A DNA stretch of 64,000 nt from Albugo candida (lineage: Eukaryota > Oomycota > Peronosporomycetes > Albuginales > Albuginaceae). Each line of letters begins with the position of its first letter. Positions within the stretch are counted from its first letter, which is position 1. The notes below the pieces were generated by a model, which did no database searches, was not told where the DNA came from, and saw only the letters and a list, made by a program, of their open reading frames with translations. A program made the position numbers and the translations under genes. Where the stretch lies: positions 1-64,000 of the forward strand of contig CAJNAR010000001.1 of the NCBI GenBank assembly GCA_905220665.1. Reading direction: 5' to 3'. Positions 1 to 13,035 of the stretch are shown in pieces.

Positions 1-1246
1 TCTATTTACTTGAATTTGTCGCATCCCTTTTGTGATAGAGTTAACAAGCCCAGTACCTCAAACAAGGCGGTTTTTCGGGATTGATGCCAGGACCGTCTCG
101 ATAGTAGTCACACGTCACATTATTAGGATGCAGTCCTACATATGGTTTGTTGAAACTTTCAAGTCCAAGACTTTTTATCGTATTAGCGAAAAATCCAACA
201 ACCCACGAGAAAGTCATACGCAACATATTTTCTAAGGTTTAGATTTCAGTATTTTGATGAACCATCCCTTTCTAGCAGTCAGTTCAGCATACTCTAGAAC
301 GCTTTCCTTCTCTATTTACTTGAATTTGTCGCATCCCTTGTGTGATGGACTAAACAAGCCCAGTAGCTTTTAGAAGGCGGTTATTTAGATTGATGCCAGG
401 ACCGTCTCGATAGTAGTCACACGTCACATTATTAGGATGCAGTCCTACATATGGTTTGTTGAAACTTTCAATTCCAGGACTTTTCACGTAATAGTGAAAA
501 AACTTACAACGCGTGCAAATGTAATACGCAACATATCCCCGAAGCTTAGATGTCAGTATTTTGATGAACCATCCCTTTCTAGCAGTCAGTTCAGCATACT
601 CTAGAACGCTTTCCTTCTCTATTTACTTGAATTTGTCGCATCCCTTGTGTGATGGACTAAACAAGCCCAGTAGCTTTAAGAAGGCGGTTATTTAGATTGA
701 TGCCAGGAACGTCTCGATAGTAGTCACACGTCACATTATTAGGTTGCAGTCCTACATATGGTTTGTTGAAACTTTCAAGTCCAAGACTTTTTACGTATTA
801 GCGAAAAATCCAACAACCCACGAGAATGTCATACGCAACATATTTTCTAAGGTTTAGATGTCAGTATTTTGATGAACCATCCCTTTCTAGCAGTCAGTTC
901 AGCATAATTCTAGAACGCTTTCCTTCTCTATTGACTTGAATTTGTCGCATCCCTTTGTGATAGAGTTAACAAGCCCAGTACCTCAAACAAGGCGGTTTTT
1001 CGGGATTGATGCCAGGACCGTCTCGATAGTAGTCACACGTCACATTATTAGGATGCAGTCCTACATACGGTTTGTTGAAACTTTCAAGTCCAGGACTTTT
1101 ATCGTATTAGCGAAAAATCCAACAACCCACGAGAATGTCATACGCAACATATTTTCTATGGTTTAGATTTCAGTATTTTGATGAACCATCCCTTTCTAGC
1201 AGTCAGTTGAGCATAATTCTAGAACGCTTTCCTTCTCTATTGACTT

Positions 1247-4200
1247 GAATTTGTCGCATCCCTTGTGTGATAGACTAAACAAGCCCAGTAGCTTTAAGAA
1301 GGCGGTTATTTAGATTGATGCCAGGAACGTCTCGATAGTAGTCACACGTCACATTATTAGGTTGCAGTCCTACATATGATTAGCTGAAACTTTCAATTCC
1401 AGGACTTTTCACGTACTAGTGAAAAAACTTACAACGCGTGCAAATGTAATACGCAACATATTCCCCGAAGCTTAGATGTCAGTATTTTGATGAACCATCC
1501 CTTTCTAGCAGTCAGTTCAGCATACTCTAGAACGCTTTCCTTCTCTATTTACTTGAATTTGTCGCATCTCTTGAGTGATCGAGCAAACAAGCCCAGTCCC
1601 TCTAACAGGGTGGTTGTACAGGATTGATGCCACGACAGTCTCAATAGTTGTCGCACGACATTATTAGGATGCAGTCCTACATATGGTTTGTTGAAACTTT
1701 CAAGTCCAAGACTTTTTACGTATTAGCGAAAAAACAACCCACGAGAATGTCATACGCAACATATTTTCTAAGGTTTAGATTTCAGTATTTTGATGAACCA
1801 TCCCTTTCTAGCAGTCAGTTCAGCATACTCTAGAACGCTTTCCTTCTCTATTTACTTGAATTTGTCCCATCCCTTGTGTGATAGACTAAACAAGCCCAGT
1901 ACCTCAAACAAGGCGGTTATTCAGGATTGATGTCACGACAGTCTCGATAGTAGTCAAACGTCACATTATTAGGATGCAGTCCTACATACGGTTTGTTGAA
2001 ACTTTCAAGTCCAGGACTTTTATCGTATTAGCGAAAAATCCAACAACCCACGAGAATGTCATACGCAACATATTTTCTAAGGTTTAGATTTCAGTATTTT
2101 GATGAACCATCCCTTTCTAGCAGTCAGTTCAGCATAATTCTAGAACGCTTTCCTTCTCTATTTACTTGAATTTGTCGCATCCCTTTTGTGATAGAGTTAA
2201 CAAGCCCAGTACCTCAAACAAGGCGGTTTTTCGGGATTGATGCCAGGACCGTCTCGATAGTAGTCACACGTCACATTATTAGGATGCAGTCCTACATATG
2301 GTTTGTTGAAACTTTCAAGTCCAAGACTTTTTACGTATTAGCGAAAAATCCAACAACCCACGAGAATGTCATACGCAACATATTTTCTAAGGTTTAGATT
2401 TCAGTATTTTGATGAACCATCCCTTTCTACCAGTCAGTTCAGCATACTCAAGAACGCTTTCCTTCTCTATTTACTTGAATTTGTCCCATCCCTTGTGTGA
2501 TGGACTAAACAAGCCCAGTAGCTTTAAGTAGGCGGTTATTTAGATTGATGCCAGGACCGTCTCGATAGTAGTCACACGTCACATTATTAGGTTGCAGTCC
2601 TACATATGATTAGCTGAAACTTTCAATTCCAGGACTTTTCACGTATCAGTGAAAAAACTTACAACGCGTGCAAATGTAATACGCAACATATTCCCCGAAG
2701 CTTAGATGTCAGTATTTTGATGAACCATCCCTTTCTAGCAGTCAGTTCAGCATACTCTAAAACGCTTTCCTTCTCTATTTACTTGAATTTGTCGCATCCC
2801 TTTTGTGATAGAGTAAACAAGACCAGTACCTCACACAGGCGGTTATTCGGGATTGATGCCACGACAGTCTCGATAGTAGTCAACGTCACATTATTAGGAT
2901 GCAGTCCTACATACGGTTTGTTGAAACTTTCAAGTCCAAGACTTTTTACGTATTAGCGAAAAATCCAACAACCCACGAGAATGTCATACGCAACATATTT
3001 TCTATGGTTTAGATTTCAGTATTTTGATGAACCATCCCTTTCTAGCAGTCAGTTCAGCATAATTCTAGAACGCTTTCCTTCTCTATTTACTTGAATTTGT
3101 CGCATCCCTTTTGTGATAGAGTAAACAAGCCCAGTACCTCAAACAAGGCGGTTTTTCGGGATTGATGCCAGGACCGTCTCGATAGTAGTCACACGTCACA
3201 TTATTAGGATGCAGTCCTACATATGGTTTGTTGAAACTTTCAAGTCCAAGACTTTTACGTATTAGCGAAAAATCCAACAACCCACGAGAATGTCATACGC
3301 AACATATTTTCTAAGGTTTAGATTTCAGTATTTTGATGTACCATCCCTTTCTAGCAGTCAGTTCAGCATACTCTAGAACGCTTTCCTTCTCTATTTACTT
3401 GAATTTGTCGCATCCCTTGTGTGATGGACTAAACAAGCCCAGTAGCTTTAAGAAGGCGGTTATTTAGATTGATGCCAGGACCGTCTCGATAGTAGTCACA
3501 CGTCACATTATTAGGTTGCAGTCCTACATATGATTAGTTGAAACTATCAAGTCCAGGACTTTTAACGTATCAGTGAAAAAACTTACAACGCGTGCAAATG
3601 TAATACGCAACATATTCCCCGAAGCTTAGATTTCAGTATTTTGATGAACCATCCCTTTCTAGCAGTCAGTTCAGCATACTCTAGAACGCTTTCCTTCTCT
3701 ATTTACAAATTTGTCGCATCCCTTTTGTGATAGAGTAAACAAGCCCAGTACCTCACACAAGGCGGTTATTCGGGATTGATGCCACGACAGTCTCGATATT
3801 AGTCAAACGTCACATTATTAGGATGCAGTCCTACATATGGTTTGTTGAAACTTTCAAGTCCAAGACTTTTTACGTAGTAGCGAAAAATCCAACAACCCAC
3901 GAGAATGTCATACGCAACATATTTTCTAAGGTTTAGATTTCAGTATTTTGATGAGCCATCCCTTTCTAGCAGTCAGTTGAGCATATTCTAGAACGCTTTC
4001 CTTCTCTATTTACTTGAATTTGTCGCATCCCTTGTGTGATAGACAACAAGCCCAGTACCTCAACAAGGCGGTTTATTCGGGATTGATGCCACGACAGTCT
4101 CGATAGTAGTCACACGTCACATTATTAGGATGCAGTCCTACATATGGTTGTTGAAACTTTCAAGTCCAAGACTTTTTACGTATTAGCGAAAAATCCAACA

Positions 4201-4322
4201 ACCCACGAGAATGTCATACGCAACATATTTTCTAAGGTTTAGATTTCAGTATTTTGATGAACCATCCCTTTCTAGCAGTCAGTTCAGCATAATTCTAGAA
4301 CGCTTTCCTTCTCTATTGACTT
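1247..4322. repeat. Higher-order repeat unit 1 (10 monomers)
   Basis: Reading monomer classes from 1247 gives B'-D-C-A-B-C-A-B-C-C. B' is a B-type copy that begins with ttgacttg and has gatagactaaac. The same opening cassette, B'-D-C-A, starts the next two blocks at 4323 and 7410. Offsets are 3076 bp to the next block here and 3087 bp between the later blocks, which fits ten monomers per unit. Confidence 0.75.
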
Positions 4323-7300
4323 GAATTTGTCGCATCCCTTGTGTGATAGACTAAACAAGCCCAGTAGCTTTAAGAAGGCGGTTATTTAGATTGATGCCAG
4401 GACCGTCTCGATAGTAGTCACACGTCACATTATTAGGTTGCAGTCCTACATATGATTAGCTGAAACTTTCAATTCCAGGACTTTTCACGTATCAGTGAAA
4501 AAACTTACAACGCGTGCAAATTAATACGCAACATATTCCCCGAAGCTTAGATGTCAGTATTTTGATGAACCATCCCTTTCTAGCAGTCAGTTCAGCATAC
4601 TCTAGAACGCTTTCCTTCTCTATTTACTTGAATTTGTCGCATCTCTTGAGTGATCGAGCAACAAGCCCAGTCCCTCTAACAGGGTGGTTGTACAGGATTG
4701 ATGCCACGACAGTCTCAATAGTTGTCGCACGACATTATTAGGATGCAGTCCTACATATGGTTTGTTGAAACTTTCAAGTCCAAGACTTTTTACGTATTAG
4801 CGAAAAATCCAACAACCCACGAGAATGTCATACGCAACATATTTTCTAAGGTTTAGATTTCAGTATTTTGATGAACCATCCCTTTCTAGCAGTCAGTTCA
4901 GCATACTCTAGAACGCTTTCCTTCTCTATTTACTTGAATTTGTCGCATCCCTTGTGTGATAGACTCAACAAGCCCAGTACCTCACACAAGGCGGTTATTC
5001 GGGATTGATGCCACGACAGTCTCGATAGTAGTCAAACGTCACATTATTAGGATGCAGTCCTACATATGGTTTGTTGAAACTTTCAAGTCCAAGACTTTTT
5101 ACGTATTAGCGAAAAATCCAACAACCCACGAGAATGTCATACGCAACATATTTTCTAAGGTTTAGATTTCAGTATTTTGATGAACCATCCCTTTCTAGCA
5201 GTCAGTTCAGCATAATTCTAGAACGCTTTCCTTCTCTATTTACTTGAATTTGTCGCATCCCTTTTGTGATAGAGTTAACAAGCCCAGTACCTCAAACAAG
5301 GCGGTTTTTCGGGATTGATGCCAGGACCGTCTCGATAGTAGTCACACGTCACATTATTAGGATGCAGTCCTACATATGGTTTGTTGAAACTTTCAAGTCC
5401 AAGACTTTTTACGTATTAGCGAAAAATCCAACAACCCACGAGAATGTCATACGCAACATATTTTCTAAGGTTTAGATTTCAGTATTTTGATGAACCATCC
5501 CTTTCTAGCAGTCAGTTCAGCATACTCTAGAACGCTTTCCTTCTCTATTTACTTGAATTTGTCCCATCCCTTGTGTGATGGACTAAACAAGCCCAGTAGC
5601 TTTAAGAAGGCGGTTATTTAGATTGATGCCAGGACCGTCTCGATAGTAGTCACACGTCACATTATTAGGTTGCAGTCCTACATATGATTAGCTGAAACTT
5701 TCAATTCCAGGACTTTTCACGTATCAGTGAAAAAACTTACAACGCGTGCAAATGTAATACGCAACATATTCCCCGAAGCTTAGATGTCAGTATTTTGATG
5801 AACCATCCCTTTCTAGCAGTCAGTTCAGCATACTCTAGAACGCTTTCCTTCTCTATTTACTTGAATTTGTCGCATCCCTTTTGTGATAGAGTAAACAAGC
5901 CCAGTACCTCACACAAGGCGGTTATTCGGGATTGATGCCACGACAGTCTCGATAGTAGTCAAACGTCACATTATTAGGATGCAGTCCTACATATGGTTTG
6001 TTGAAACTTTCAAGTCCAAGACTTTTTACGTATTAGCGAAAAATCCAACAACCCACGAGAATGTCATACGCAACATATTTTCTAAGGTTTAGATTTCAGT
6101 ATTTTGATGAACCATCCCTTTCTAGCAGTCAGTTCAGCATAATTCTAGAACGCTTTCCTTCTCTATTTACTTGAATTTGTCGCATCCCTTTTGTGATAGA
6201 GTTAACAAGCCCAGTACCTCAAACAAGGCGGTTTTTCGGGATTGATGCCAGGACCGTCTCGATAGTAGTCACACGTCACATTATTAGGATGCAGTCCTAC
6301 ATATGGTTTGTTGAAACTTTCAAGTCCAAGACTTTTTACGTATTAGCGAAAAATCCAACAACCCACGAGAATGTCATACGCAACATATTTTCTAAGGTTT
6401 AGATTTCAGTATTTTGATGAACCATCCCTTTCTAGCAGTCAGTTCAGCATACTCTAGAACGCTTTCCTTCTCTATTTACTTGAATTTGTCGCATCCCTTG
6501 TGTGATGGACTAAACAAGCCCAGTAGCTTTAAGAAGGCGGTTATTTAGATTGATGCCAGGACCGTCTCGATAGTAGTCACACGTCACATTATTAGGTTGC
6601 AGTCCTACATATGATTAGCTGAAACTTTCAATTCCAGGACTTTTCACGTATCAGTGAAAAAACTTACAACGCGTGCAAATGTAATACGCAACATATTCCC
6701 CGAAGCTTAGATGTCAGTATTTTGATGAACCATCCCTTTCTAGCAGTCAGTTCAGCATACTCTAGAACGCTTTCCTTCTCTATTTACTTGAATTTGTCGC
6801 ATCCCTTTTGTGATAGAGTAAACAAGACCAGTACCTCACACAAGGCGGTTATTCGGGATTGATGCCACGACAGTCTCGATATTAGTCAAACGTCACATTA
6901 TTAGGATGCAGTCCTACATATGGTTTGTTGAAACTTTCAAGTCCAAGACTTTTTACGTATTAGCGAAAAATCCAACAACCCACGAGAATGTCATACGCAA
7001 CATATTTTCTAAGGTTTAGATTTCAGTATTTTGATGAACCATCCCTTTCTAGCAGTCAGTTCAGCATAATTCTAGAACGCTTTCCTTCTCTATTTACTTG
7101 AATTTGTCGCATCCCTTTTGTGATAGAGTTAACAAGCCCAGTACCTCAAACAAGGCGGTTTTTCGGGATTGATGCCAGGACCGTCTCGATAGTAGTCACA
7201 CGTCACATTATTAGGATGCAGTCCTACATATGGTTTGTTGAAACTTTCAAGTCCAAGACTTTTTACGTATTAGCGAAAAATCCAACAACCCACGAGAATG

Positions 7301-7409
7301 TCATACGCAACATATTTTCTAAGGTTTAGATTTCAGTATTTTGATGAACCATCCCTTTCTAGCAGTCAGTTCAGCATAATTCTAGAACGCTTTCCTTCTC
7401 TATTGACTT
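4323..7409. repeat. Higher-order repeat unit 2 (10 monomers, 3087 bp)
   Basis: Monomer order is B'-D-C-A-B-C-A-B-C-A. It carries a diagnostic 2-bp loss (gcaaattaatacg in place of gcaaatgtaatacg) in its B' monomer near 4,520. The same loss recurs near 7,607 and 8,841. Inside the unit, the A-B-C trimer repeats with an exact 927-bp step: A monomers begin at 5246, 6173 and 7100. Confidence 0.8.
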
Positions 7410-10380
7410 GAATTTGTCGCATCCCTTGTGTGATAGACTAAACAAGCCCAGTAGCTTTAAGAAGGCGGTTATTTAGATTGATGCCAGGACCGTCTCGATA
7501 GTAGTCACACGTCACATTATTAGGTTGCAGTCCTACATATGATTAGCTGAAACTTTCAATTCCAGGACTTTTCACGTATCAGTGAAAAAACTTACAACGC
7601 GTGCAAATTAATACGCAACATATTCCCCGAAGCTTAGATGTCAGTATTTTGATGAACCATCCCTTTCTAGCAGTCAGTTCAGCATACTCTAGAACGCTTT
7701 CCTTCTCTATTTACTTGAATTTGTCGCATCTCTTGAGTGATCGAGCAAACAAGCCCAGTCCCTCTAACAGGGTGGTTGTACAGGATTGATGCCACGACAG
7801 TCTCAATAGTTGTCGCACGACATTATTAGGATGCAGTCCTACATATGGTTTGTTGAAACTTTCAAGTCCAAGACTTTTTACGTATTAGCGAAAAATCCAA
7901 CAACCCACGAGAATGTCATACGCAACATATTTTCTAAGGTTTAGATTTCAGTATTTTGATGAACCATCCCTTTCTAGCAGTCAGTTCAGCATACTCTAGA
8001 ACGCTTTCCTTCTCTATTTACTTGAATTTGTCGCATCCCTTGTGTGATAGACTCAACAAGCCCAGTACCTCACACAAGGCGGTTATTCGGGATTGATGCC
8101 ACGACAGTCTCGATAGTAGTCAAACGTCACATTATTAGGATGCAGTCCTACATATGGTTTGTTGAAACTTTCAAGTCCAAGACTTTTTACGTATTAGCGA
8201 AAAATCCAACAACCCACGAGAATGTCATACGCAACATATTTTCTAAGGTTTAGATTTCAGTATTTTGATGAACCATCCCTTTCTAGCAGTCAGTTCAGCA
8301 TAATTCTAGAACGCTTTCCTTCTCTATTTACTTGAATTTGTCGCATCCCTTTTGTGATAGAGTTAACAAGCCCAGTACCTCAAACAAGGCGGTTTTTCGG
8401 GATTGATGCCAGGACCGTCTCGATAGTAGTCACACGTCACATTATTAGGATGCAGTCCTACATATGGTTTGTTGAAACTTTCAAGTCCAAGACTTTTTAC
8501 GTATTAGCGAAAAATCCAACAACCCACGAGAATGTCATACGCAACATATTTTCTAAGGTTTAGATTTCAGTATTTTGATGAACCATCCCTTTCTAGCAGT
8601 CAGTTCAGCATAATTCTAGAACGCTTTCCTTCTCTATTGACTTGAATTTGTCGCATCCCTTGTGTGATAGACTAAACAAGCCCAGTAGCTTTAAGAAGGC
8701 GGTTATTTAGATTGATGCCAGGACCGTCTCGATAGTAGTCACACGTCACATTATTAGGTTGCAGTCCTACATATGATTAGCTGAAACTTTCAATTCCAGG
8801 ACTTTTCACGTATCAGTGAAAAAACTTACAACGCGTGCAAATTAATACGCAACATATTCCCCGAAGCTTAGATGTCAGTATTTTGATGAACCATCCCTTT
8901 CTAGCAGTCAGTTCAGCATACTCTAGAACGCTTTCCTTCTCTATTTACTTGAATTTGTCGCATCCCTTTTGTGATAGAGTAAACAAGCCCAGTACCTCAC
9001 ACAAGGCGGTTATTCGGGATTGATGCCACGACAGTCTCGATAGTAGTCAAACGTCACATTATTAGGATGCAGTCCTACATATGGTTTGTTGAAACTTTCA
9101 AGTCCAAGACTTTTTACGTATTATCGAAAAATCCAACAACCCACGAGAATGTCATACGCAACATATTTTCTAAGGTTTAGATTTCAGTATTTTGATGAAC
9201 CATCCCTTTCTAGCAGTCAGTTCAGCATACTCTAGAACGCTTTCCTTCTCTATTTACTTGAATTTGTTGCATCTCTTGAGTGATCGAGCAAACAAGCCCA
9301 GTCCCTCTAACAGGGTGGTTGTACAGGATTGATGCCACGACAGTCTCAATAGTTGTCGCACGACATTATTAGGATGCAGTCCTACATATGGTTTGTTGAA
9401 ACTTTCAAGTCCAAGACTTTTTACGTATTAGCGAAAAATCCAACAACCCACGAGAATGTCATACGCAACATATTTTCTAAGGTTTAGATTTCAGTATTTT
9501 GATGAACCATCCCTTTCTAGCAGTCAGTTCAGCATACTCTAGAACGCTTTCCTTCTCTATTTACTTGAATTTGTCGCATCCCTTGTGTGATAGACTCAAC
9601 AAGCCCAGTACCTCACACAAGGCGGTTATTCGGGATTGATGCCACGACAGTCTCGATAGTAGTCAAACGTCACATTATTAGGTTGCAGTCGTACATATGA
9701 TTAGTTGAAACTTTCAAGTCGAGGACTTTCAACGTATTAGCGAAAAAATTTACAACGAGTGGAAATGTCACACGCAACATATTTCCCGAAGTTTTGATTT
9801 CAGTATTTTGATGAACCATCACTTTCTAGCAGTCAGTTCAGCATAATTTTTTAACGCTTTTCTTCTCTATTTACTTGAATTTGTCGCGTCCCTTGCGTTA
9901 AAGAGTAAACAAGCCCAGTCCCTCAAACAGGGTGGTTGTATAGGATTTATGCCACGACAGTCTCAATAGTAGTCGCACGTCACAATATTAAGTTAAAGTC
10001 CTAGATATGATTAGTTGTAGCTTTTAAGTCCTAGATTTTTTGCGCATAAGTGAAAAAACTTTTAAGGCGTGAAAATGTCATATGCAACATAGTTTCCATG
10101 GTACCGATTTCAGTATTTTGATCAACCATCACTTTTTTCTGGGTCTTTCAAATTGGCCGTTTGAATATCTTCATTTACATAAGATCCCTAATTTGTCGCT
10201 TCGCTTGCGTGATATAGTGTTTCAGTCAGTTCACTCAAACGCGGTTGTTGTATGGGTTACCGCTACGAGAGTCTATTTATCTTAATCGCAAATTATAGTA
10301 TTAGGTTGCAGTGCTTGATATCATTAATTGGAAGTGTCTCTTCAAGGATTGTGTAGGTTCAGTAAAAAACACAAGATAAA
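7410..10380. repeat. Higher-order repeat unit 3, rearranged and decaying
   Basis: It opens with the same B'-D-C-A cassette, displaced 3087-3088 bp from unit 2 (4956 to 8044 and 5266 to 8354 match). It then departs to B'-C-D-C and ends in two diverged copies. The B' at 8644 carries the same 2-bp loss as the B' at 7410, 1234 bp earlier, so a four-monomer step was also copied locally. The degenerate copies mark the array edge. Confidence 0.7.
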
Positions 10381-11962
10381 GCCCCTGGGCAATGGCTTGA
10401 CAAATCCCAAGGCAAAACGGAACGGAGCTTTTGTTAGCCACTTTACGTGAGCACGATATTAAGTTTGCTCTTTTTTTATAGTAAGTATGATATGGGTGCT
10501 GCTGATTTTTGGTGACACTACTTTAAAAAAAGCAAGCAAATTTGAACTTCATTCTAGCGTAGCTTTTATAATCAAATCGAAAATTTGTATGTAGAGAGTG
10601 CCTCATGTTCTCAGACGCTCTTTTGTTGCAGAATAAAGTTCTGGTGACCATGCGCCAGATGTTCAAGCAGCAGTGTAATTTTTACAAAAAAAATTGGAGC
10701 TTAAAAAATAATACACCTTACAATAATTAGGGCTTTGAGTTTATGCAATCAACGAGTTGATGGACAGCAGCAGGATGGGACTAATGAAGTGTTTACATTT
10801 TTTTAGACCACATTTTTGCTTCCCTGGTTACGTCGCTGGATACCATCATCTTCTCATCCCCTGCTGCGAACAGATCCGAGGCTTGAAGGGAGATTATCAT
10901 TTGGAAGTGCAAAATAAACGACATCTACGATGAAATTTTGCTGCAATATCACCCAGCAGATAGTTATCCGCGCATGAAAAAGTATAACATTAAGCACGCC
11001 AGCGCATCTGACTAAAAGCGCTTTCTTATTCGATTCAACCGTTTCGCGTGCAATGTCGTCGAAAGTTATAACACTACGTTAACTATAGAGTTAGAATTCC
11101 TAAATGTCTCCGCCAATCAAGACCAAGACATATGACTCGATGAAACCTGAAAATGCTCCATATCTACACCACGGACGCCAATTCACGTTGTCATAACTCA
11201 CACAGAATGGAACCACCTATATGGATTTTTTGCTTCGAACTCGAATTACTAACAATGTTGAAGGGGTGTTGAAGAAAGTCGGACAAGTTCAGATAAAAAC
11301 CGGATAAGATCGGAAGAGTCGGATAAGATCAGATCATTAGTAGCGCGGAAAGATGCGATAAGAAATAGGTTACTGATAGTATAGAGAAGCGATATAGAGA
11401 ATGTGGTATAGGCTTAGACTATCTTTTTGAGAACTAAGGACCTACAAATATAGACACTTTCCAATTTGATTACAACAAGGGGCAGTCAGACATAGGCGTA
11501 TACTGAGATACATATACATGGGCGACTGCCGCCGCTAAGCACATATATTCAAGACGACTTTTTTAGGCAGTATCGAAAAAGATCGAGATAACAGAGTTGT
11601 CCCTTGCTTGAGTTTGTAAGACTAGCTGTTCAGTAAGGTCTGTAGAAGGAAATGAATCTCAAACCTGGGTTCGCTGTACTGTAAGACGATTAATCAACTC
11701 TTTTGATTCTCGATCAGTGAGTTATACCTCTTTCCCACTAGTGACGACAGATGCGAACTAGGGCCTAGTTAAAGGTGTCTATATTAGAGAATTAGACAAA
11801 TTGACTTCTCTAGTTGACTGTCTCATAATATACATAAAAGAGACGTTTCGTAAAGAATACCTGTCAGAGATGTTAATTTTTCTTCTCATGGATAGTCCTG
11901 TATTACAGTACCGTCAAGCCACCACAATACGGGACTATGTCCAATGTGTAAAATGTGGATAC
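10381..11962. other. Intergenic, no gene seen
   Basis: AT-rich DNA between the satellite and the first copia LTR. All frames are short and broken. Around 11,260-11,340 there is a short internal direct repeat (cggataagatcgg and variants) following tgttgaag. This could be the start of an old LTR, but I found no partner copy or target duplication. Confidence 0.4.
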
Positions 11963-12206
11963 TGTTGAAACGTGTCCAGAGGTACCGTACTTTCCAAATT
12001 TGTCCGCCACACTAGATTGAAAAGAGTCATCTATCAAAGCTAATGTCCCTCAACTAGTGTGGAGGTCTCATCAAATTGCAGCTATTGGACAATAAATTAA
12101 TGGCTGTCGGCGTCCAGTATGAGAAGACTTGGACTAGCTAGTAAAGTGAACTAAGGACCTTCTACTTTTGATATATTACTTTTCAAATGTTCTGTCAAGT
12201 GCCCAA
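11963..12206 (+). repeat. 5' LTR of outer copia element
   Basis: Begins tgttgaaac and ends just before the primer-binding-like site at 12,209. The part from 12,041 onward aligns with the right LTR. The first ~75 bp have no counterpart there, so either the 5' LTR gained an insertion or its true start lies near 12,038. The ends are therefore approximate. Confidence 0.7.
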
Positions 12207-12885
12207 AAGGTTATGAGACCAACGTATCAGAACGCGGTCGATGAACTCCTTGGTGATGACAATTACTGCATATGGGAGTTCAATGCACGTATGAAGCTGG
12301 GGAAGAAGGGTCTGCTAACTCATATTGAGAAGTCGGAGTCAATCAGCAAAGACCTGCAGCTTCGGCAATCTGGAAAGTCAGCGACCTCAAAGCTTTCGCA
12401 ATCATTTTAATGTCGATAAGCGCAAGTCTCCAGGCACTGGTCAGAGGTGCTTGAACAACATCTCAATTATGGAACATTTTGAAGAAAGTCTACCTTCGCA
12501 ATAATACACATAATAGAGTAAGGAACCGGCAACAACCTCACGAATTTAGAATGGAATATGGTCAAAATATTTTGGAACGTTTTATTTAAATTGATGAATT
12601 ATAGCTTTCGATGCAAGCTTGTTGGGATATCATTAATATCGATGAACAATTAGTGATCACTTGGGAGTCTATCGAATGCGTACGATCCGATATGCAAGAT
12701 TATAGTAAATATCCAAGAGATGGATCTTTTTCAAGCAGAGAAAATGCTGCATCGGGAGCATGCACCATTAGTGAAAAAGGAGATAGGAGAATTACAAATT
12801 CGAAGGAGGATGTAATCAATGTAGCAAATTTGAACATAAGAAAGCAGATTGTTGGAAAAGTATGATATACAAGATAAAGTACAAT
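12168..12885 (+). pseudogene. gag of outer copia element, broken, with CCHC zinc knuckle
   Basis: Starts with a copia Gag-like segment from the ATG at 12,213; the open frame begins at 12,168 inside the LTR. It contains LGDDNYCIWEFNARMKLG and ends at a stop at 12,410. Further Gag-like sequence is frameshifted through 12,865. At 12,811-12,852 a clean CX2CX4HX4C knuckle can be read (C-NQ-C-SKFE-H-KKAD-C). It lies in a different frame from the 84-codon ORF that covers it. Gag coats the RNA genome in virus-like particles, and the knuckle binds nucleic acid. The nested element interrupts the gene right after the knuckle; the protease resumes at about 17,680. Confidence 0.75.
12811..12852 (+). other. 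Zinc knuckle of outer Gag
   Basis: Fourteen codons give C-NQ-C-SKFE-H-KKAD-C, an intact CCHC box of the retrotransposon Gag type. It is 34 bp upstream of the target duplication of the nested element. Confidence 0.8.
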
Positions 12886-12890
12886 GAACA
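12886..12890. repeat. Target-site duplication GAACA, left copy
   Basis: gaaca directly precedes the 5' LTR of the nested copia element and is repeated at 17,657-17,661 directly after its 3' LTR. Five bases is the normal duplication length for copia integrases. Confidence 0.88.
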
Positions 12891-13031
12891 TGTTGGAAAT
12901 CGAATGACTTTGTACTTCGTGGTCACGGACACTGGATCAGATTTCTCTATGATGCGTGCCGTCTTTTCTACCCATCAGTTATGTGAACTTCTTGATATAG
13001 GACTCCTGATTCCACCTTCTCTCAAAACAAA
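12891..13031 (+). repeat. 5' LTR of nested copia element
   Basis: Begins tgttggaaatcg and ends ctctcaaaacaaa. About 89% identical to the 3' LTR by hand alignment. Confidence 0.88.
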
Positions 13032-13035
13032 GGTT

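Larger units (their letters stand above)
1..10380. repeat. Satellite array of ~308-bp monomers (about 34 copies), truncated at window start
   Basis: About 34 head-to-tail copies of a 303-310 bp unit. The shared word gaatttgtc recurs at 12, 322, 629, 938, 1247, 1555, 1858, 2168, 2477, 2785 and onward to 9877. At least four monomer classes are recognisable from the segment just after it. Class A reads tgtgatagagttaac followed by ggtttttcggg. Class B reads gtgatggactaaac with agctttaagaaggcgg. Class C has acctcacacaaggcggttattc. Class D reads cttgagtgatcgag with ccctctaacaggg. Copies from 1 to about 9,680 are near-identical within a class; the last two, from about 9,680 to 10,380, are strongly diverged. 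The array continues leftward out of the window. The 60-80 codon ORFs inside it recur only because the DNA repeats, and I do not regard them as genes. Function unknown; pericentromeric, subtelomeric or knob DNA are all possible. Confidence 0.95.

Noticed and set aside
32..9023. Many near-identical 60-80 codon ORFs in the satellite
   Set aside because: They recur exactly with monomer period, differ only with monomer class, have no domain, and arise because the unit length is close to a multiple of three.
1..10380. CRISPR-like array
   Set aside because: Units are ~308 bp head-to-tail with no short repeat/unique spacer pattern, and the sequence is eukaryotic.
11260..11340. Start of a third copia LTR
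   Set aside because: It has a tgttgaag start and local repeats, but no matching partner or target duplication was found.
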